From VFJZ01 sp046598415 (GTDB lineage Bacteria > Actinomycetota > Thermoleophilia > Gaiellales > F1-60-MAGs149): a stretch of 64,000 nt of DNA. Below the pieces are notes generated by a model. That model was not told where the DNA came from. It did no database searches and saw only the letters and a program-made list of their open reading frames with translations. Position numbers and translations under genes: made by a program. This document shows, piece by piece, positions 8,407 to 16,489 of the stretch. The stretch is from positions 1 to 64,000 of the forward strand of contig JBKJIG010000134.1 in the NCBI GenBank assembly GCA_046598415.1, read 5' to 3'. The first letter of the stretch is position 1. Each line of letters begins with the position of its first letter.

Positions 8407-8426
8407 CATGCAATCGTACTTGCATG
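8407..8426. promoter_or_regulatory. Inverted repeat between divergent start codons
   Basis: CATGCAA (8407-8413) and TTGCATG (8420-8426) are perfect 7-base arms around TCGTAC. The right arm ends in the ATG of the rightward gene, and the left arm is 4 bases from the ATG of the leftward gene. A minus-strand TACGAT lies in the centre. A regulator bound here would cover both promoters. The regulator is unknown. Confidence 0.6.
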
Positions 8427-9620
8427 CCGACCGGCGCGATCACCTTCGCAGACACCCTTCCGGCCACCGCCGAGCTCGTCATCATCGGCGGCGGCGTGAT
8501 CGGTGCTGCGACCGCCGATGCGGCCCGGCGCGCGGGCCTCGAGCCGCTCGTGCTCGAGGCGCGGCCCATGCTCGCCAGCGCGACGACGTCCGTCGCCACC
8601 GGCGCCTACAGGCTCCAGCACGACGACCCGGACGAGCTCGTGCTGGCGCGCGAGACCCTCGCGGCGATGCGCGACTTCGCCAGCTTCACGGGCCAGACCC
8701 GCTACGACCCGGCCTGCGTCGCCAACGGTCGCGTGGTCACGACGACGACGGAGGAGGGGGCGGCCGCGCAGCACGACACGGCGGCCCACCACCGGTCGCT
8801 CGGCATCGACGGCGTCGAGCTGCTGGACGGGGACGAGGCGCGCCGCCGCTTCCCCTGGCTCACGCCCGCCGTGCGACAGGTGCGCTATCGGGCGGACGAC
8901 GGGGTGATGAACCCGAAGCTCCTCGCGCTCGGGCTGCTCGCGGGCTCGCGCGCGCCGGTCGTCAACCGCTGCCGCGTGCTCGGCTTCGATCTCGCCGGCG
9001 GCGACCTGGTCGGCGTGCAGACCAGTCGGGGAACGGTCGCGACGCGCAGCTGCGTGATCGCCGCCGGGCCGATGTCGGGAGTCGTCGCCGCGACGGCCGG
9101 GATCGACCTCCCGGTGCGCACGCTGCGTCGTCATCGCCTCGTGCTGCCCGACGTGCCGCAGGTGCCCCAGGATGGGCCGCTGGTGTACGACGAGGACACC
9201 GGCGCGCACTGGCGCCCGGCGTTCCGCGGCGCCTACGCGCTGCTGTCGGAGCCCGACAGCAGCGACGTCGGCGCCACCGACGACCCGCTTGTCGATCCCG
9301 CCTTCCCGTACCGGCTGCTCGATCCCGCGAGCCCGACGTCGCTGGCCCGCACGACCTCGTTCTGGCGCGACGTGTGGGACGACGGCCGCGTCGCGTGGGC
9401 CTCGCAGTGCGGGCTCTACACCGTCACACCCGACTTCCGGCCGCTGCTCGACGAGTCGCCCGTCACCGGCATCTTCGTCAACACCGGCTACAGCGGCCAC
9501 GGCGTCATGTGCAGCGTCGGCGGCGCGCGCCACCTGCTCGAGGTCGTCACCGGCTCGCGCAGCGACAACCCGTTCGCGCTCGACCGCCGGTTCGTCGAGC
9601 CGCGCTCCGCGCTGCACTGA
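8424..9620 (+). CDS. DAO-family FAD-dependent oxidoreductase
   Basis: This 398-residue protein has a DAO-type FAD fold with the dinucleotide motif LVIIGGGVIGAA at residues 18-29 and a C-terminal FAD contact GIFVNTGYSGHGVM. The family includes sarcosine oxidase, glycine oxidase and D-amino-acid dehydrogenases; the substrate cannot be read from the sequence. Divergent pairing with an aminotransferase and 5-oxoprolinase genes suggests amino-acid catabolism. The start codon lies inside the inverted repeat at 8407-8426. Confidence 0.8.
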   Translation: MPTGAITFADTLPATAELVIIGGGVIGAATADAARRAGLEPLVLEARPMLASATTSVATGAYRLQHDDPDELVLARETLAAMRDFASFTGQTRYDPACVANGRVVTTTTEEGAAAQHDTAAHHRSLGIDGVELLDGDEARRRFPWLTPAVRQVRYRADDGVMNPKLLALGLLAGSRAPVVNRCRVLGFDLAGGDLVGVQTSRGTVATRSCVIAAGPMSGVVAATAGIDLPVRTLRRHRLVLPDVPQVPQDGPLVYDEDTGAHWRPAFRGAYALLSEPDSSDVGATDDPLVDPAFPYRLLDPASPTSLARTTSFWRDVWDDGRVAWASQCGLYTVTPDFRPLLDESPVTGIFVNTGYSGHGVMCSVGGARHLLEVVTGSRSDNPFALDRRFVEPRSALH

Positions 9621-9700
9621 GGCGCCGCCGCTGAACGGTCGGAACGGGCCGCCGGGCGACCCGCCGGCCAGATTCGGCGTGCGCCGGCCACACTCGGTGC

Positions 9701-10153
9701 ATGCGAACCGTCGTGCGGCCCGCGGCCTTCGCCCTGCTGTCGATCGCCCCGGCGATCGCGCTGCTCAACCCGGCCAGCTGGCATTTCCGGCTCGATACCG
9801 GGCGTCTGGAGCTGGCATTGGTGCTCGCTGCAGTCGGCGCCGGCGTCTCGATGGCGATCACGCCTGCGGGCCGACGGGTCGTCGAGGTGAACATGCTGCT
9901 GGCGATGATGATCGCCGTGCCGGCTGCCGCCGCGTTCACCATGCACGCGGTGTGCAACGGCCGCCTGACGGCGGTGGCGTCGCTCGCTGCGACGTGGCTC
10001 CTCGGATCGGGTGCGGCGTACCTCGGCGGCTCGACGCTGATCATCGCCGCACGGCGGCTGGGATTCCCGTGGTGGCCGGCCGCGCTGGTCGTGGCGCTCG
10101 CCGTCGCGTACGGGCTGGTCGACGCCCAGGGCCCGTGCTTCTTCGACGAGTGA
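9701..10153 (+). CDS. Small integral membrane protein, unknown
   Basis: This 150-residue hydrophobic protein has about four membrane segments, near residues 5-22, 38-54, 65-83 and 125-142. No family is recognised. CACACT lies 6 bases before the ATG as a possible weak -10. It stands alone between the FAD oxidoreductase and the desulfhydrase-family gene. Confidence 0.65.
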   Translation: MRTVVRPAAFALLSIAPAIALLNPASWHFRLDTGRLELALVLAAVGAGVSMAITPAGRRVVEVNMLLAMMIAVPAAAAFTMHAVCNGRLTAVASLAATWLLGSGAAYLGGSTLIIAARRLGFPWWPAALVVALAVAYGLVDAQGPCFFDE

Positions 10154-10173
10154 CACCGGCGGGGCGACCCGCG

Positions 10174-10179
10174 TAGGAT
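10174..10179 (+). promoter_or_regulatory. -10 element, leaderless
   Basis: TAGGAT ends 8 bases before the ATG at 10188. No ribosome-binding site is present. Confidence 0.5.
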
Positions 10180-10187
10180 CCCTGCCG

Positions 10188-11228
10188 ATGCTGCTCGAGG
10201 CACTCGACCTGGCGCCACGGCTGCGGTTCGCGCAGCTGCCGACGCCGCTGCACCCGCTGTCCCGGCTGACGCAGCACCTCGGCGGCCCGCAGCTGTGGAT
10301 CAAGCGCGACGACCTGACCGGGTTGCCGGGCGGCGGCAACAAGACCCGCAAGCTCGAGTTCGTCGTCGCCGCGGCGCAGCGCGAGGGAGCCGACACGCTC
10401 GTCACGGTCGGGGCGGTGCAGTCGAACCACACGCGGCAGACGGCGGCTGCCGCCGTGCAGGCCGGCATGCGCTGCGTGCTGCTCCACAACGGCTGGGCGC
10501 CCGAGCCCGGCCCGAGCTACCGCAGCGTCGGCAACGTGCTGCTGAGCGACATGCTCGGCGCCGAGCTGTACGCCGACGATACGCCGCGGCACATCGACGA
10601 CCCCGGCCGCATCGACGAGCTGGTCGACTGGTTGCGCAGCCGGGGCCGCAGGCCGTACCTGATTCCGGGCGGTGCGTCCGAGCACCCGCTGGGCGGGCAC
10701 GGGTACGCGGCGGGCGCGGCCGAGATCGAGACGCAGGCGGCGGCCCTCGGCGTCCGGTTCGACGCGATCGTCCACTGCACCGGCAGCAGCAGTACACAGT
10801 CGGGGCTGGTCGCCGGCCTGGCCGCGCTGGGCAGCCCGACGCGCGTCATCGGCGTCGCCGACGACGACGAGCGCGAGGACAAGTGCCGGCGGGTGCTGCG
10901 GCTGGCGAACGCCACGCTCGAGACCCTTGCGCTGCCCGAGCGCGTCACGGCCGACCAGGTCGAGGTCGTGATCGCCGACGATCGGCCGTACGGCGCCGTG
11001 AGCGAGCCGACGTTCGACGCGATCCGCCTGCTCTCCCGCACGGAGGGGCTGATCGCCGATCCGGTGTACGAGGGACGCGCGGTGCGCGGCCTGATCGACC
11101 TGATCCGCGGCGGGCGGTTTACGCCCGATCAGCACGTGTTGCTGATGCACCTCGGGGGTTCGCCGGCCGTGCACGCCTGGGCCGGCCGCCTGGCCGGCGA
11201 CGGCCTGCAGCCGCTGCCGTTCGCGTAG
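10188..11228 (+). CDS. D-cysteine desulfhydrase / ACC deaminase family PLP enzyme
   Basis: This 346-residue fold-type-II PLP enzyme has the Schiff-base segment GGGNKTRKLE (K52) and the substrate-loop motif VQSNHTRQTAAA. Family members degrade D-cysteine, L-cysteate or 1-aminocyclopropane-1-carboxylate. The sequence alone does not separate these; D-cysteine desulfhydrase is the commonest annotation. The stop is directly next to that of the convergent fabL-like gene at 11229. Confidence 0.85.
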   Translation: MLLEALDLAPRLRFAQLPTPLHPLSRLTQHLGGPQLWIKRDDLTGLPGGGNKTRKLEFVVAAAQREGADTLVTVGAVQSNHTRQTAAAAVQAGMRCVLLHNGWAPEPGPSYRSVGNVLLSDMLGAELYADDTPRHIDDPGRIDELVDWLRSRGRRPYLIPGGASEHPLGGHGYAAGAAEIETQAAALGVRFDAIVHCTGSSSTQSGLVAGLAALGSPTRVIGVADDDEREDKCRRVLRLANATLETLALPERVTADQVEVVIADDRPYGAVSEPTFDAIRLLSRTEGLIADPVYEGRAVRGLIDLIRGGRFTPDQHVLLMHLGGSPAVHAWAGRLAGDGLQPLPFA

Positions 11229-11984
11229 CTACGCCGGCAGCGAGAAGCCGCCGTCGACGATCAGCGTCTGGCCGATCACCATCGACGACTCCGGGCTCGC
11301 CAGCCACGCGACCGCGTTGGCGAGGTCCTGCGGCTCCAGCATGCGGCCCGCCGGCGTGCGGTCGCGGCCGCTGCTCAGCATCTCGTCGCGGTTCGGGAAA
11401 TGCTCGAGCGCACCGGTGTCGACCACCGCGCCCGACACGCCGTTGACGCGGATGCCGAGCGGCGCCAGTTCGACCGCGAGGTAGCGGATCGCCGCCTCGA
11501 GTGCCGCCTTCGAGACGCCGACGAGCGTGTAGTTCTCGATCACGCGGAACGAGCCGAGCGATGACATGCCGATGATCGCACCGCCGCCGCGCGTCTGCAT
11601 GTGCGGCACGGCCGCCTGCGCCAGGAACACGATTGCGCGGGCGTTGGTGTTGAGCGTCCAGTCCCAGTGCTTCTCGGTCACGTCCATGGCCGGTCGGATC
11701 ACGCCCGACGCGGCGTTCGAGACCAGCAAGTCGAGCCCGCCCAGCGCCGCTGCGGCCTCGTCGACGAGCGCCGCGCAGTGCGCGGCGCTGTCGATGCGCG
11801 AGCGGATGGCGTGCGCACTGCGCCCCACGGCCTCGACCAGCGCGACCGTCTCCTTCGCGGCGTCCTCGTTGCGCAGGTACGTGAACGCGACGTCGGCGCC
11901 GCGCCGCGCGAGGTCGACCGCGATCGTGCGTCCGATGCCGCGCGACCCGCCGGTGATCAGGGCGAGACGGCCGTCGAGCGTCAC
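11229..11984 (-). CDS. fabL: FabL-like enoyl-ACP reductase (SDR)
   Basis: This 251-residue short-chain dehydrogenase has the nucleotide motif TGGSRGIG (11-18) and the active-site spacing Y152-x6-K159 in NYTLVGVSK. From memory, the stretch SNAASGVIRPAMDVTEKHWD is close to Bacillus FabL, the NADPH-dependent enoyl-ACP reductase III of fatty-acid synthesis. The spacing Y-x6-K rather than Y-x3-K fits FabL. The GTG at 11984 overlaps the upstream stop as GTGA. A different SDR activity is possible. Confidence 0.8.
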   Translation of the reverse strand: MTLDGRLALITGGSRGIGRTIAVDLARRGADVAFTYLRNEDAAKETVALVEAVGRSAHAIRSRIDSAAHCAALVDEAAAALGGLDLLVSNAASGVIRPAMDVTEKHWDWTLNTNARAIVFLAQAAVPHMQTRGGGAIIGMSSLGSFRVIENYTLVGVSKAALEAAIRYLAVELAPLGIRVNGVSGAVVDTGALEHFPNRDEMLSSGRDRTPAGRMLEPQDLANAVAWLASPESSMVIGQTLIVDGGFSLPA

Positions 11985-12553
11985 GCGCCGACTCCGGCCG
12001 AGGCGCCGAGCGCGTCGTGGACGGCCACCGACCGCATGTCGAACGCGGTGTCGGTGAGCGCCGGGATGAGATCTGCTGCGAGCGGCTCCTCGAGCAGTTC
12101 GACCCACGACTTGCAACCGCCGTAGGCCTCGTCCGGCTGCAGGGGGAAGGGCTCGATCAGCGACGCGGCACGCAGCAGCAGCACGGTCAGCGGCTTCGTC
12201 GGCCGCCACTTCAGGCGCGACTCGGCGTAGGCCGGCGTCCACAGGTGCCAGCCGTCGAGCGCCGCCAGCCGGTCGGCGTCGGCGAGCTCCCAGGCGGCCT
12301 CGACCGTGCATCGGCACCGGATCGGGATGGTGCCGTCGGCGGGTCGCTCGCGGTTCGATCGCGCCAGCTCGCCGTGCCACTGGCGCTTCACCTCGCCGGG
12401 CTGCTGATGCTCCCAGTTGGGGTACAGCCAGAACGCGGAGCCGGCGACGGCGAAGGCCTTCTCGCCGATGCCGCCCTTGCGGATGGTAAGCACCTGGTCA
12501 CCGCGGGCGATCGCCTCGACCACGACGTGCCACTCCTTGAGCGCCAGCGTCAC
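11981..12553 (-). CDS. DUF1802 family protein
   Basis: This 190-residue protein matches DUF1802, with ALKEWHVVVEAI at the N-terminus, TIRKGGI next, and a later FWLYPNWEHQ. The function is unknown. I chose the GTG at 12553, which overlaps the upstream stop as GTGA; a GTG at 12577 would add 8 residues and a 28-base overlap. It is the middle gene of a coupled trio ending in the FabL-like reductase. Confidence 0.75.
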   Translation of the reverse strand: MTLALKEWHVVVEAIARGDQVLTIRKGGIGEKAFAVAGSAFWLYPNWEHQQPGEVKRQWHGELARSNRERPADGTIPIRCRCTVEAAWELADADRLAALDGWHLWTPAYAESRLKWRPTKPLTVLLLRAASLIEPFPLQPDEAYGGCKSWVELLEEPLAADLIPALTDTAFDMRSVAVHDALGASAGVGA

Positions 12554-12765
12554 CGCGGACTCGATGGGTCGCCCCACTCGCCTTTCGACGTCGTCCAGCC
12601 CAGGCCGTCGAGGAGCGCCAGGCGTTCCCGCGCATGGAGACGCACCGGGTGCGACTCATCCAGGTCGGCCACGAGATTCGTGACGCGCTGGCGGATCTGG
12701 TACGCGAAGTGCGGCGTCGCAGGGCCGATCAGGGCATCGACGTCGCGGATCGTCGGCTCGGTCAT
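12550..12765 (-). CDS. Small protein of unknown function
   Basis: This 71-residue soluble protein, MTEPTIRDVDALIGPATPHF at the N-terminus, heads the DUF1802-fabL trio. It has no family that I recognise. Coupling by GTGA to the next gene supports translation. CAGAAT lies 7 bases before the ATG on the minus strand as a possible -10. The divergent gene starts within 30 bases. Confidence 0.6.
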   Translation of the reverse strand: MTEPTIRDVDALIGPATPHFAYQIRQRVTNLVADLDESHPVRLHARERLALLDGLGWTTSKGEWGDPSSPR

Positions 12766-12781
12766 CGCCACGATTCTGGCA

Positions 12782-12787
12782 TACGAT
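12782..12787 (+). promoter_or_regulatory. -10 element that decides a start
   Basis: TACGAT ends 7 bases before the GTG at 12795. This favours GTG 12795 over the ATG at 12786, which lies inside the hexamer itself. Confidence 0.5.
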
Positions 12788-12794
12788 GCCCGTC

Positions 12795-13379
12795 GTGAAC
12801 GCACCGGAAGTCACACGGCCGCCCGTCACGACCGCTCCGGTCTCGCCGACTCTGCTCGACACGCTGATGCCGCGGTACGACCACCGGACGATGCAGGGGC
12901 GCCCCGTGCAGGCGTCGCTCGACACCGTGGTCGCGGCCATCCGCGAGACGCCGCTCGACGACGCCAAGCTTGCGCGCACGCTGATGGCGGTGCGCACGCT
13001 CGGCCGTTCGTGGCGTCGCGAGCGGACCGCGATCGCCGACATGGGCGATGGCGCGACGGGCTTCGTCCCCGTCGGCGCGTCGGCGCAGGAGATCGTGGTC
13101 GGGTTCGCGGGCCGTCCCTGGCCGGGGGGCGACGCGATGCAACTGGACGCCACCGAGTGGCGCGCGCTCGAGCCGGACGACTGCGTGAAGGTCGCGATGT
13201 CGGTGCGGGCGACCATCGCCGCCTACGGCACGCTCCTCATCACCGAGACGCGGATCCAGTGCGGGCCGGGCGCGCGCAAGCCGTTCGACCGGTACTGGCT
13301 GATCGTGCGACCGGGCTCCGACATCGTTCGCGGGTCGTTGCTGCGCGCCATCGCGCGGCACGCCGAGCACGCGGCGTGA
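12795..13379 (+). CDS. Hypothetical protein, possibly SRPBCC-like
   Basis: This 194-residue protein has no clear family. The C-terminal stretch YWLIVRPGSDIVRGSLLRAI resembles the last strand and long helix of SRPBCC/DUF2867-type proteins, which bind small hydrophobic ligands; that comparison is from memory. The first 35 residues are proline-rich and probably flexible. The next gene starts in the GTGA overlap at its stop, so the two are probably coexpressed. Confidence 0.65.
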   Translation: MNAPEVTRPPVTTAPVSPTLLDTLMPRYDHRTMQGRPVQASLDTVVAAIRETPLDDAKLARTLMAVRTLGRSWRRERTAIADMGDGATGFVPVGASAQEIVVGFAGRPWPGGDAMQLDATEWRALEPDDCVKVAMSVRATIAAYGTLLITETRIQCGPGARKPFDRYWLIVRPGSDIVRGSLLRAIARHAEHAA

Positions 13380-13705
13380 CGATCGCCGAGGCGATCGCCG
13401 GGTTCGAGCGGGGGTGGGTGGCCGGACAGGCGGTGACGCCGCGGTTCGCGTACGAGCGCACGCTGCGGATGCTCGCGTTCTGGCTGGAGCGCACGGGCCG
13501 GTCGGCGTCGGACGACCTCGCGACGCTGGTTCCCGGCGACCTCGAGGCGTTCGTCGCCTGGCATGCGGCGAGCGGCCTGGCCGACGACCCGGAGGGCTCG
13601 CGCAAGATCGCGCTGCACACGGCGCGCCTCGGCGCGTATCTGGCCGAGGTGTGCGAGCGGACCGACCTCGACGTCGGCCGAGACCGCCTGCGCGCCCAGG
13701 TCTAG
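13376..13705 (+). CDS. Stand-alone tyrosine-recombinase core-binding-like domain
   Basis: This 109-residue protein, coupled by GTGA to the preceding gene, looks like the N-terminal SAM-like core-binding domain of phage-type integrases (TPRFAYERTLRMLAFWLE, then LEAFVAWHAA). There is no catalytic domain: no R, HxxR or Y motif follows, and the next 70 bases are non-coding. It may be a DNA-binding protein derived from a recombinase, or an unrelated helical protein. No attachment site is seen nearby. Confidence 0.5.
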   Translation: MTIAEAIAGFERGWVAGQAVTPRFAYERTLRMLAFWLERTGRSASDDLATLVPGDLEAFVAWHAASGLADDPEGSRKIALHTARLGAYLAEVCERTDLDVGRDRLRAQV

Positions 13706-13762
13706 GCCGGTCCGACAGGTCGAGGACCGTCGCGGCCGGGCGGCACGCTGCGATGCTCCTGC

Positions 13763-13768
13763 TACGTT
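13763..13768 (+). promoter_or_regulatory. -10 element, leaderless
   Basis: TACGTT ends 7 bases before the ATG at 13776. Confidence 0.5.
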
Positions 13769-13775
13769 CGGTCCG

Positions 13776-14414
13776 ATGCTGCTGCTCCTCGACTTCGACG
13801 GCACCCTCACCGACACCGACACGCTCGACCTGCTGGTGGCCGAGCACGCACCCGCGATCTGGGCCGAGGCCGAGCACGCGCTGACGTCGGGAACGATGAC
13901 GCTCTACGAGGTGATCGCGTTCGAGTTCGAGCACGTCCACTCGACGCTCGACGGCGCGCTCGCGACGCTGCGATCGCGCATCGCACTGCGGCCGGGACTG
14001 CCGGAGCTGATCACGTTCTGCCGCGAGCGGTTCGTCGACCCGGTCGTGATCTCGTCGGGCTTCCACGAGCTGATCGAGCCGGTGCTGGCGTGGGGTGGCG
14101 TCCGCCTGCCGGTTGTCGCGCACTCGGCCACGTTCTCGACGGCCGGCACCACCGTCGCGTTCCTCGAGCGGCCGATCTGCCCCGTCTGCGGCGAGCAGTG
14201 CAAGCGCACGGAGCTCGAGCGTCTGGCGGGCGGCCGGCAGATCGCCTACGTGGGCGACGGCTGGTCCGATCGCTGTGCCGCCAAGGCCGCCGACCTCGTG
14301 TTCGCCCGCTCCTCGCTGGCGCAGCACCTGGCCGACGTAGGCGTCGCCTACGTGCCGTTCGAAGACATGACCGACGTGCGCGAGGGGCTGCGGAGCTACC
14401 TGGCGCCGGCGTAG
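13776..14414 (+). CDS. HAD-IB / MtnX-like phosphatase
   Basis: This 212-residue HAD hydrolase has motif I DFDGTLT near the N-terminus, motif II in VVISSGF and motif IV in IAYVGDGWSD. A cysteine cluster CPVCGEQC near residue 130 resembles that of MtnX-type phosphatases of methionine salvage, but no other salvage gene is near. The substrate is therefore open. The last 19 bases overlap the convergent GATase gene. Confidence 0.75.
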   Translation: MLLLLDFDGTLTDTDTLDLLVAEHAPAIWAEAEHALTSGTMTLYEVIAFEFEHVHSTLDGALATLRSRIALRPGLPELITFCRERFVDPVVISSGFHELIEPVLAWGGVRLPVVAHSATFSTAGTTVAFLERPICPVCGEQCKRTELERLAGGRQIAYVGDGWSDRCAAKAADLVFARSSLAQHLADVGVAYVPFEDMTDVREGLRSYLAPA

Positions 14415-15112
14415 CGGCCCACGACCGCGACGAATCGCAGTGCAATGCGGTGGCAGAGCTCGACCTGCGTCGGCCCGTACTGCGCTGTGGTGGCGCGCAG
14501 GTTCTCGATGTCGACGCCGTGCGTGATCGCCTCGTCGCGGGCCGTGTCGATCCACTCGTCGACGGTCGCCGGGTCGGCCTCGAAGTGGAACTGCGTGCCC
14601 CACGCGTTGCGGCCGAAGCGGAACGCCTGGTTGAAGCGGCGCGAGTTGTAGATCAGCGTCGCGTCTTCAGGCGGCGTGAAGCAGAAGTGGTGCCACTCGA
14701 ACGCGTAGAACGACTCGGGCAGGTCGCCGAACAGCTCGTCCCCGGCCTGATCCTCCGTCGCCTGCACCGGAAACCAGCCGATCCCCGGGCCGTCGGGCGC
14801 CCGGAACGCCTCGCCACCGGTGGCCTGCGCGAGCAGCTGTCCGCCGAGGCAGATGCCGAGCACCGGCACCTCGCGGCGCAGCGCGTCGGAGATCATCGAG
14901 CGCTCGAGCGTGAGCCACGGATGCTGCGCGTCCTCGTCCGGATTCGCGATGCCGCCGAGCACGATCAGGCCGTCGTACGCCTCGATCGGCAGCTCGGGTG
15001 CGGCGGTCTCGTCCGAGAACCAGATCTCGATGTCGGCGCCCGCGGCGCGCAGCGGCGCCTCGAGCGCGTCGAGGCCGGAGTCGTGCTCGTGCTGCATGAC
15101 GAGGATACGCAT
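14396..15112 (-). CDS. Class I glutamine amidotransferase-like protein
   Basis: This 238-residue stand-alone GATase1 domain has nucleophile C88 in GICLGGQ, with the histidine and acid in WGTQFHFEAD. It is similar to GuaA-type amidotransferase domains, but the synthetase domain is missing. Such proteins act on small amines or glutamylated compounds; the substrate is unknown. A TAGGAT -10 lies 7 bases before the ATG. Confidence 0.8.
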   Translation of the reverse strand: MRILVMQHEHDSGLDALEAPLRAAGADIEIWFSDETAAPELPIEAYDGLIVLGGIANPDEDAQHPWLTLERSMISDALRREVPVLGICLGGQLLAQATGGEAFRAPDGPGIGWFPVQATEDQAGDELFGDLPESFYAFEWHHFCFTPPEDATLIYNSRRFNQAFRFGRNAWGTQFHFEADPATVDEWIDTARDEAITHGVDIENLRATTAQYGPTQVELCHRIALRFVAVVGRYAGAR

Positions 15113-15119
15113 CGCGGAA

Positions 15120-15125
15120 ATCCTA
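15120..15125 (-). promoter_or_regulatory. -10 element, leaderless
   Basis: TAGGAT on the minus strand ends 7 bases before the ATG at 15112. It lies in the 16-base gap after the stop of the upstream gene. Confidence 0.5.
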
Positions 15126-15128
15126 CGA

Positions 15129-16466
15129 TTACTGGACGCACGGCGTGTCGGATGGAAGCACCGTCACGTTCGAGCGGGTCGGCAGACCGGCCAGGACGGA
15201 CCCGTGCGGCACCAGGATCTCGATCGTGTTCGCGGCATGGCGCAGCACCCGGTCGACGAACAGGCAGCCGGTCGAGACGAGACCGTTCACGGCGATGCGG
15301 GCACCGCGCGGCGCCAGCGCGGCGGGCGCCGAGACGGCCTGCCAGGGCACGCGCTCGTCGTCGCGGGCGAGGCGGAAGCGGTCGCGATCCGCGCGCAGCT
15401 TCACGCCCTTGCCGTTCGACCACGTGCCGTTCGGCCGCCGGTACGTCGGCGCGCCCCTGCGGTTGCGCCAGCCACCGTCGCGCCACACCGGGTTGCCGTG
15501 CGTCCACGTCCCGTTCGCGCGCCTGTCGGTGCGCTTGCCCTTGCTGCTGACCCAGTACCCGCTGCGGTCGACCAGCACGATGCGCACGCCGCGCGGCAGC
15601 AGGCCGCCGCCGCGCATGGCCACGCCCCTCGAGCCGAACAGGAAGTCGGCGCGGGCGCGCTTCCTCATGCCGGGGATGACGACCGTCGAGCCGCGGAAGT
15701 CGCGCTCCCGCGCCTCCGCCACGTAGCGCAGCGCGATGCTGCCGGCGGGCTTCGGTGCGGTCAGCGGCGGGCACGCCTCGCCTGGCCCGAGCGTCAGCAC
15801 CTCGCCTCGCACCGGTAGGCCGCCGAGCGTGGTCTGCGGGATGAACACGTCGATGTGCGTGCCGATGATGGCGCCGCCGGTGTCGTCGGCGCGGAAGCAG
15901 CCATGGGCGGGCGAACCCGCGAGCTGCGGCACGTAGACGTTCGTGCCGCGCGGGATGACGCCGAGATCGGTGGCGATCGACTTCCACTCCGTCACGTTCG
16001 TCCCGACCCCCGTGTCGAACAGGTCGTGGTACGGCAGCGGCGGCCCGACGCCCGGTCCGTTCGCCCAGGTGCCGTCGGCGCGCTTGAACGTGACCGCGCC
16101 CGCGGCGGTGCGATAGCCGCCCTCGCGCCAGTACGGGGCGCCGCCCGACCAGCCGCGGACGCTCGGCACGGTCTTCGCGCCGGCCTTCGTCACCCAGTAG
16201 CCGCCGCGGGTTCCGGCGTAGTGCACGTGCGCGGTGCTGTCGGCCGTGCCGGTGCCCTCCATCGGCACGCCGCGGGCGGAGTAGAGGAAGTCCTCGCGGT
16301 AGGTGCCGGCGAGGCCGGGCGCTGACACCTTCCCGCCGACGAAGCCCTGCTCGGCCGCGAACCAGTAGTACGTCAGCTGGAAATCGCCCAGGCTGGTAGC
16401 GGCCGACGCGGACGGAACCGCGACCGCAAGCACGAGCGCGAGGGTGGTCGCGAACCGCCGTAGCAC
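15129..16466 (-). CDS. Secreted 3D-domain protein with internal duplication
   Basis: This 445-residue protein has a signal peptide (about residues 1-23, cleavage after SASA). Residues 190-210, CFRADDTGGAIIGTHIDVFI, are the 3D motif of MltA/RpfB-type cell-wall proteins. Residues 26-230 and 243-440 are an internal duplication, with matching order: a YY/RYV start, a FLY/FLF segment, a GYWV segment, WREGG/WRDGG, (D/N)GTW(A/S)NG, then a GC segment. In the second half the DTGG and IDVF signatures are replaced (DRVL, IEIL). Probably a peptidoglycan-active protein outside the membrane. The start is GTG. Confidence 0.75.
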   Translation of the reverse strand: MLRRFATTLALVLAVAVPSASAATSLGDFQLTYYWFAAEQGFVGGKVSAPGLAGTYREDFLYSARGVPMEGTGTADSTAHVHYAGTRGGYWVTKAGAKTVPSVRGWSGGAPYWREGGYRTAAGAVTFKRADGTWANGPGVGPPLPYHDLFDTGVGTNVTEWKSIATDLGVIPRGTNVYVPQLAGSPAHGCFRADDTGGAIIGTHIDVFIPQTTLGGLPVRGEVLTLGPGEACPPLTAPKPAGSIALRYVAEARERDFRGSTVVIPGMRKRARADFLFGSRGVAMRGGGLLPRGVRIVLVDRSGYWVSSKGKRTDRRANGTWTHGNPVWRDGGWRNRRGAPTYRRPNGTWSNGKGVKLRADRDRFRLARDDERVPWQAVSAPAALAPRGARIAVNGLVSTGCLFVDRVLRHAANTIEILVPHGSVLAGLPTRSNVTVLPSDTPCVQ

Positions 16467-16472
16467 CGACTC

Positions 16473-16482
16473 ACCCTACCAT
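16473..16482. promoter_or_regulatory. Overlapping divergent -10 elements
   Basis: TAGGGT on the minus strand (16473-16478) and TACCAT on the plus strand (16477-16482) share two bases. They lie 6 and 7 bases before the GTG at 16466 and the ATG at 16490. Both messages would be leaderless and the two promoters could not be occupied together. Confidence 0.6.
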
Positions 16483-16489
16483 TCGCCCC

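Noticed and set aside
12550..12577. Frameshift joining the 71-residue protein to the DUF1802 gene
   Set aside because: GTGA overlap at 12550-12553 gives a natural coupled start with the full DUF1802 N-terminus, so no frameshift is needed.
13376..13705. Integrase gene or integrated element
   Set aside because: No catalytic domain, attachment site, tRNA gene or phage gene nearby; only a possible core-binding domain.
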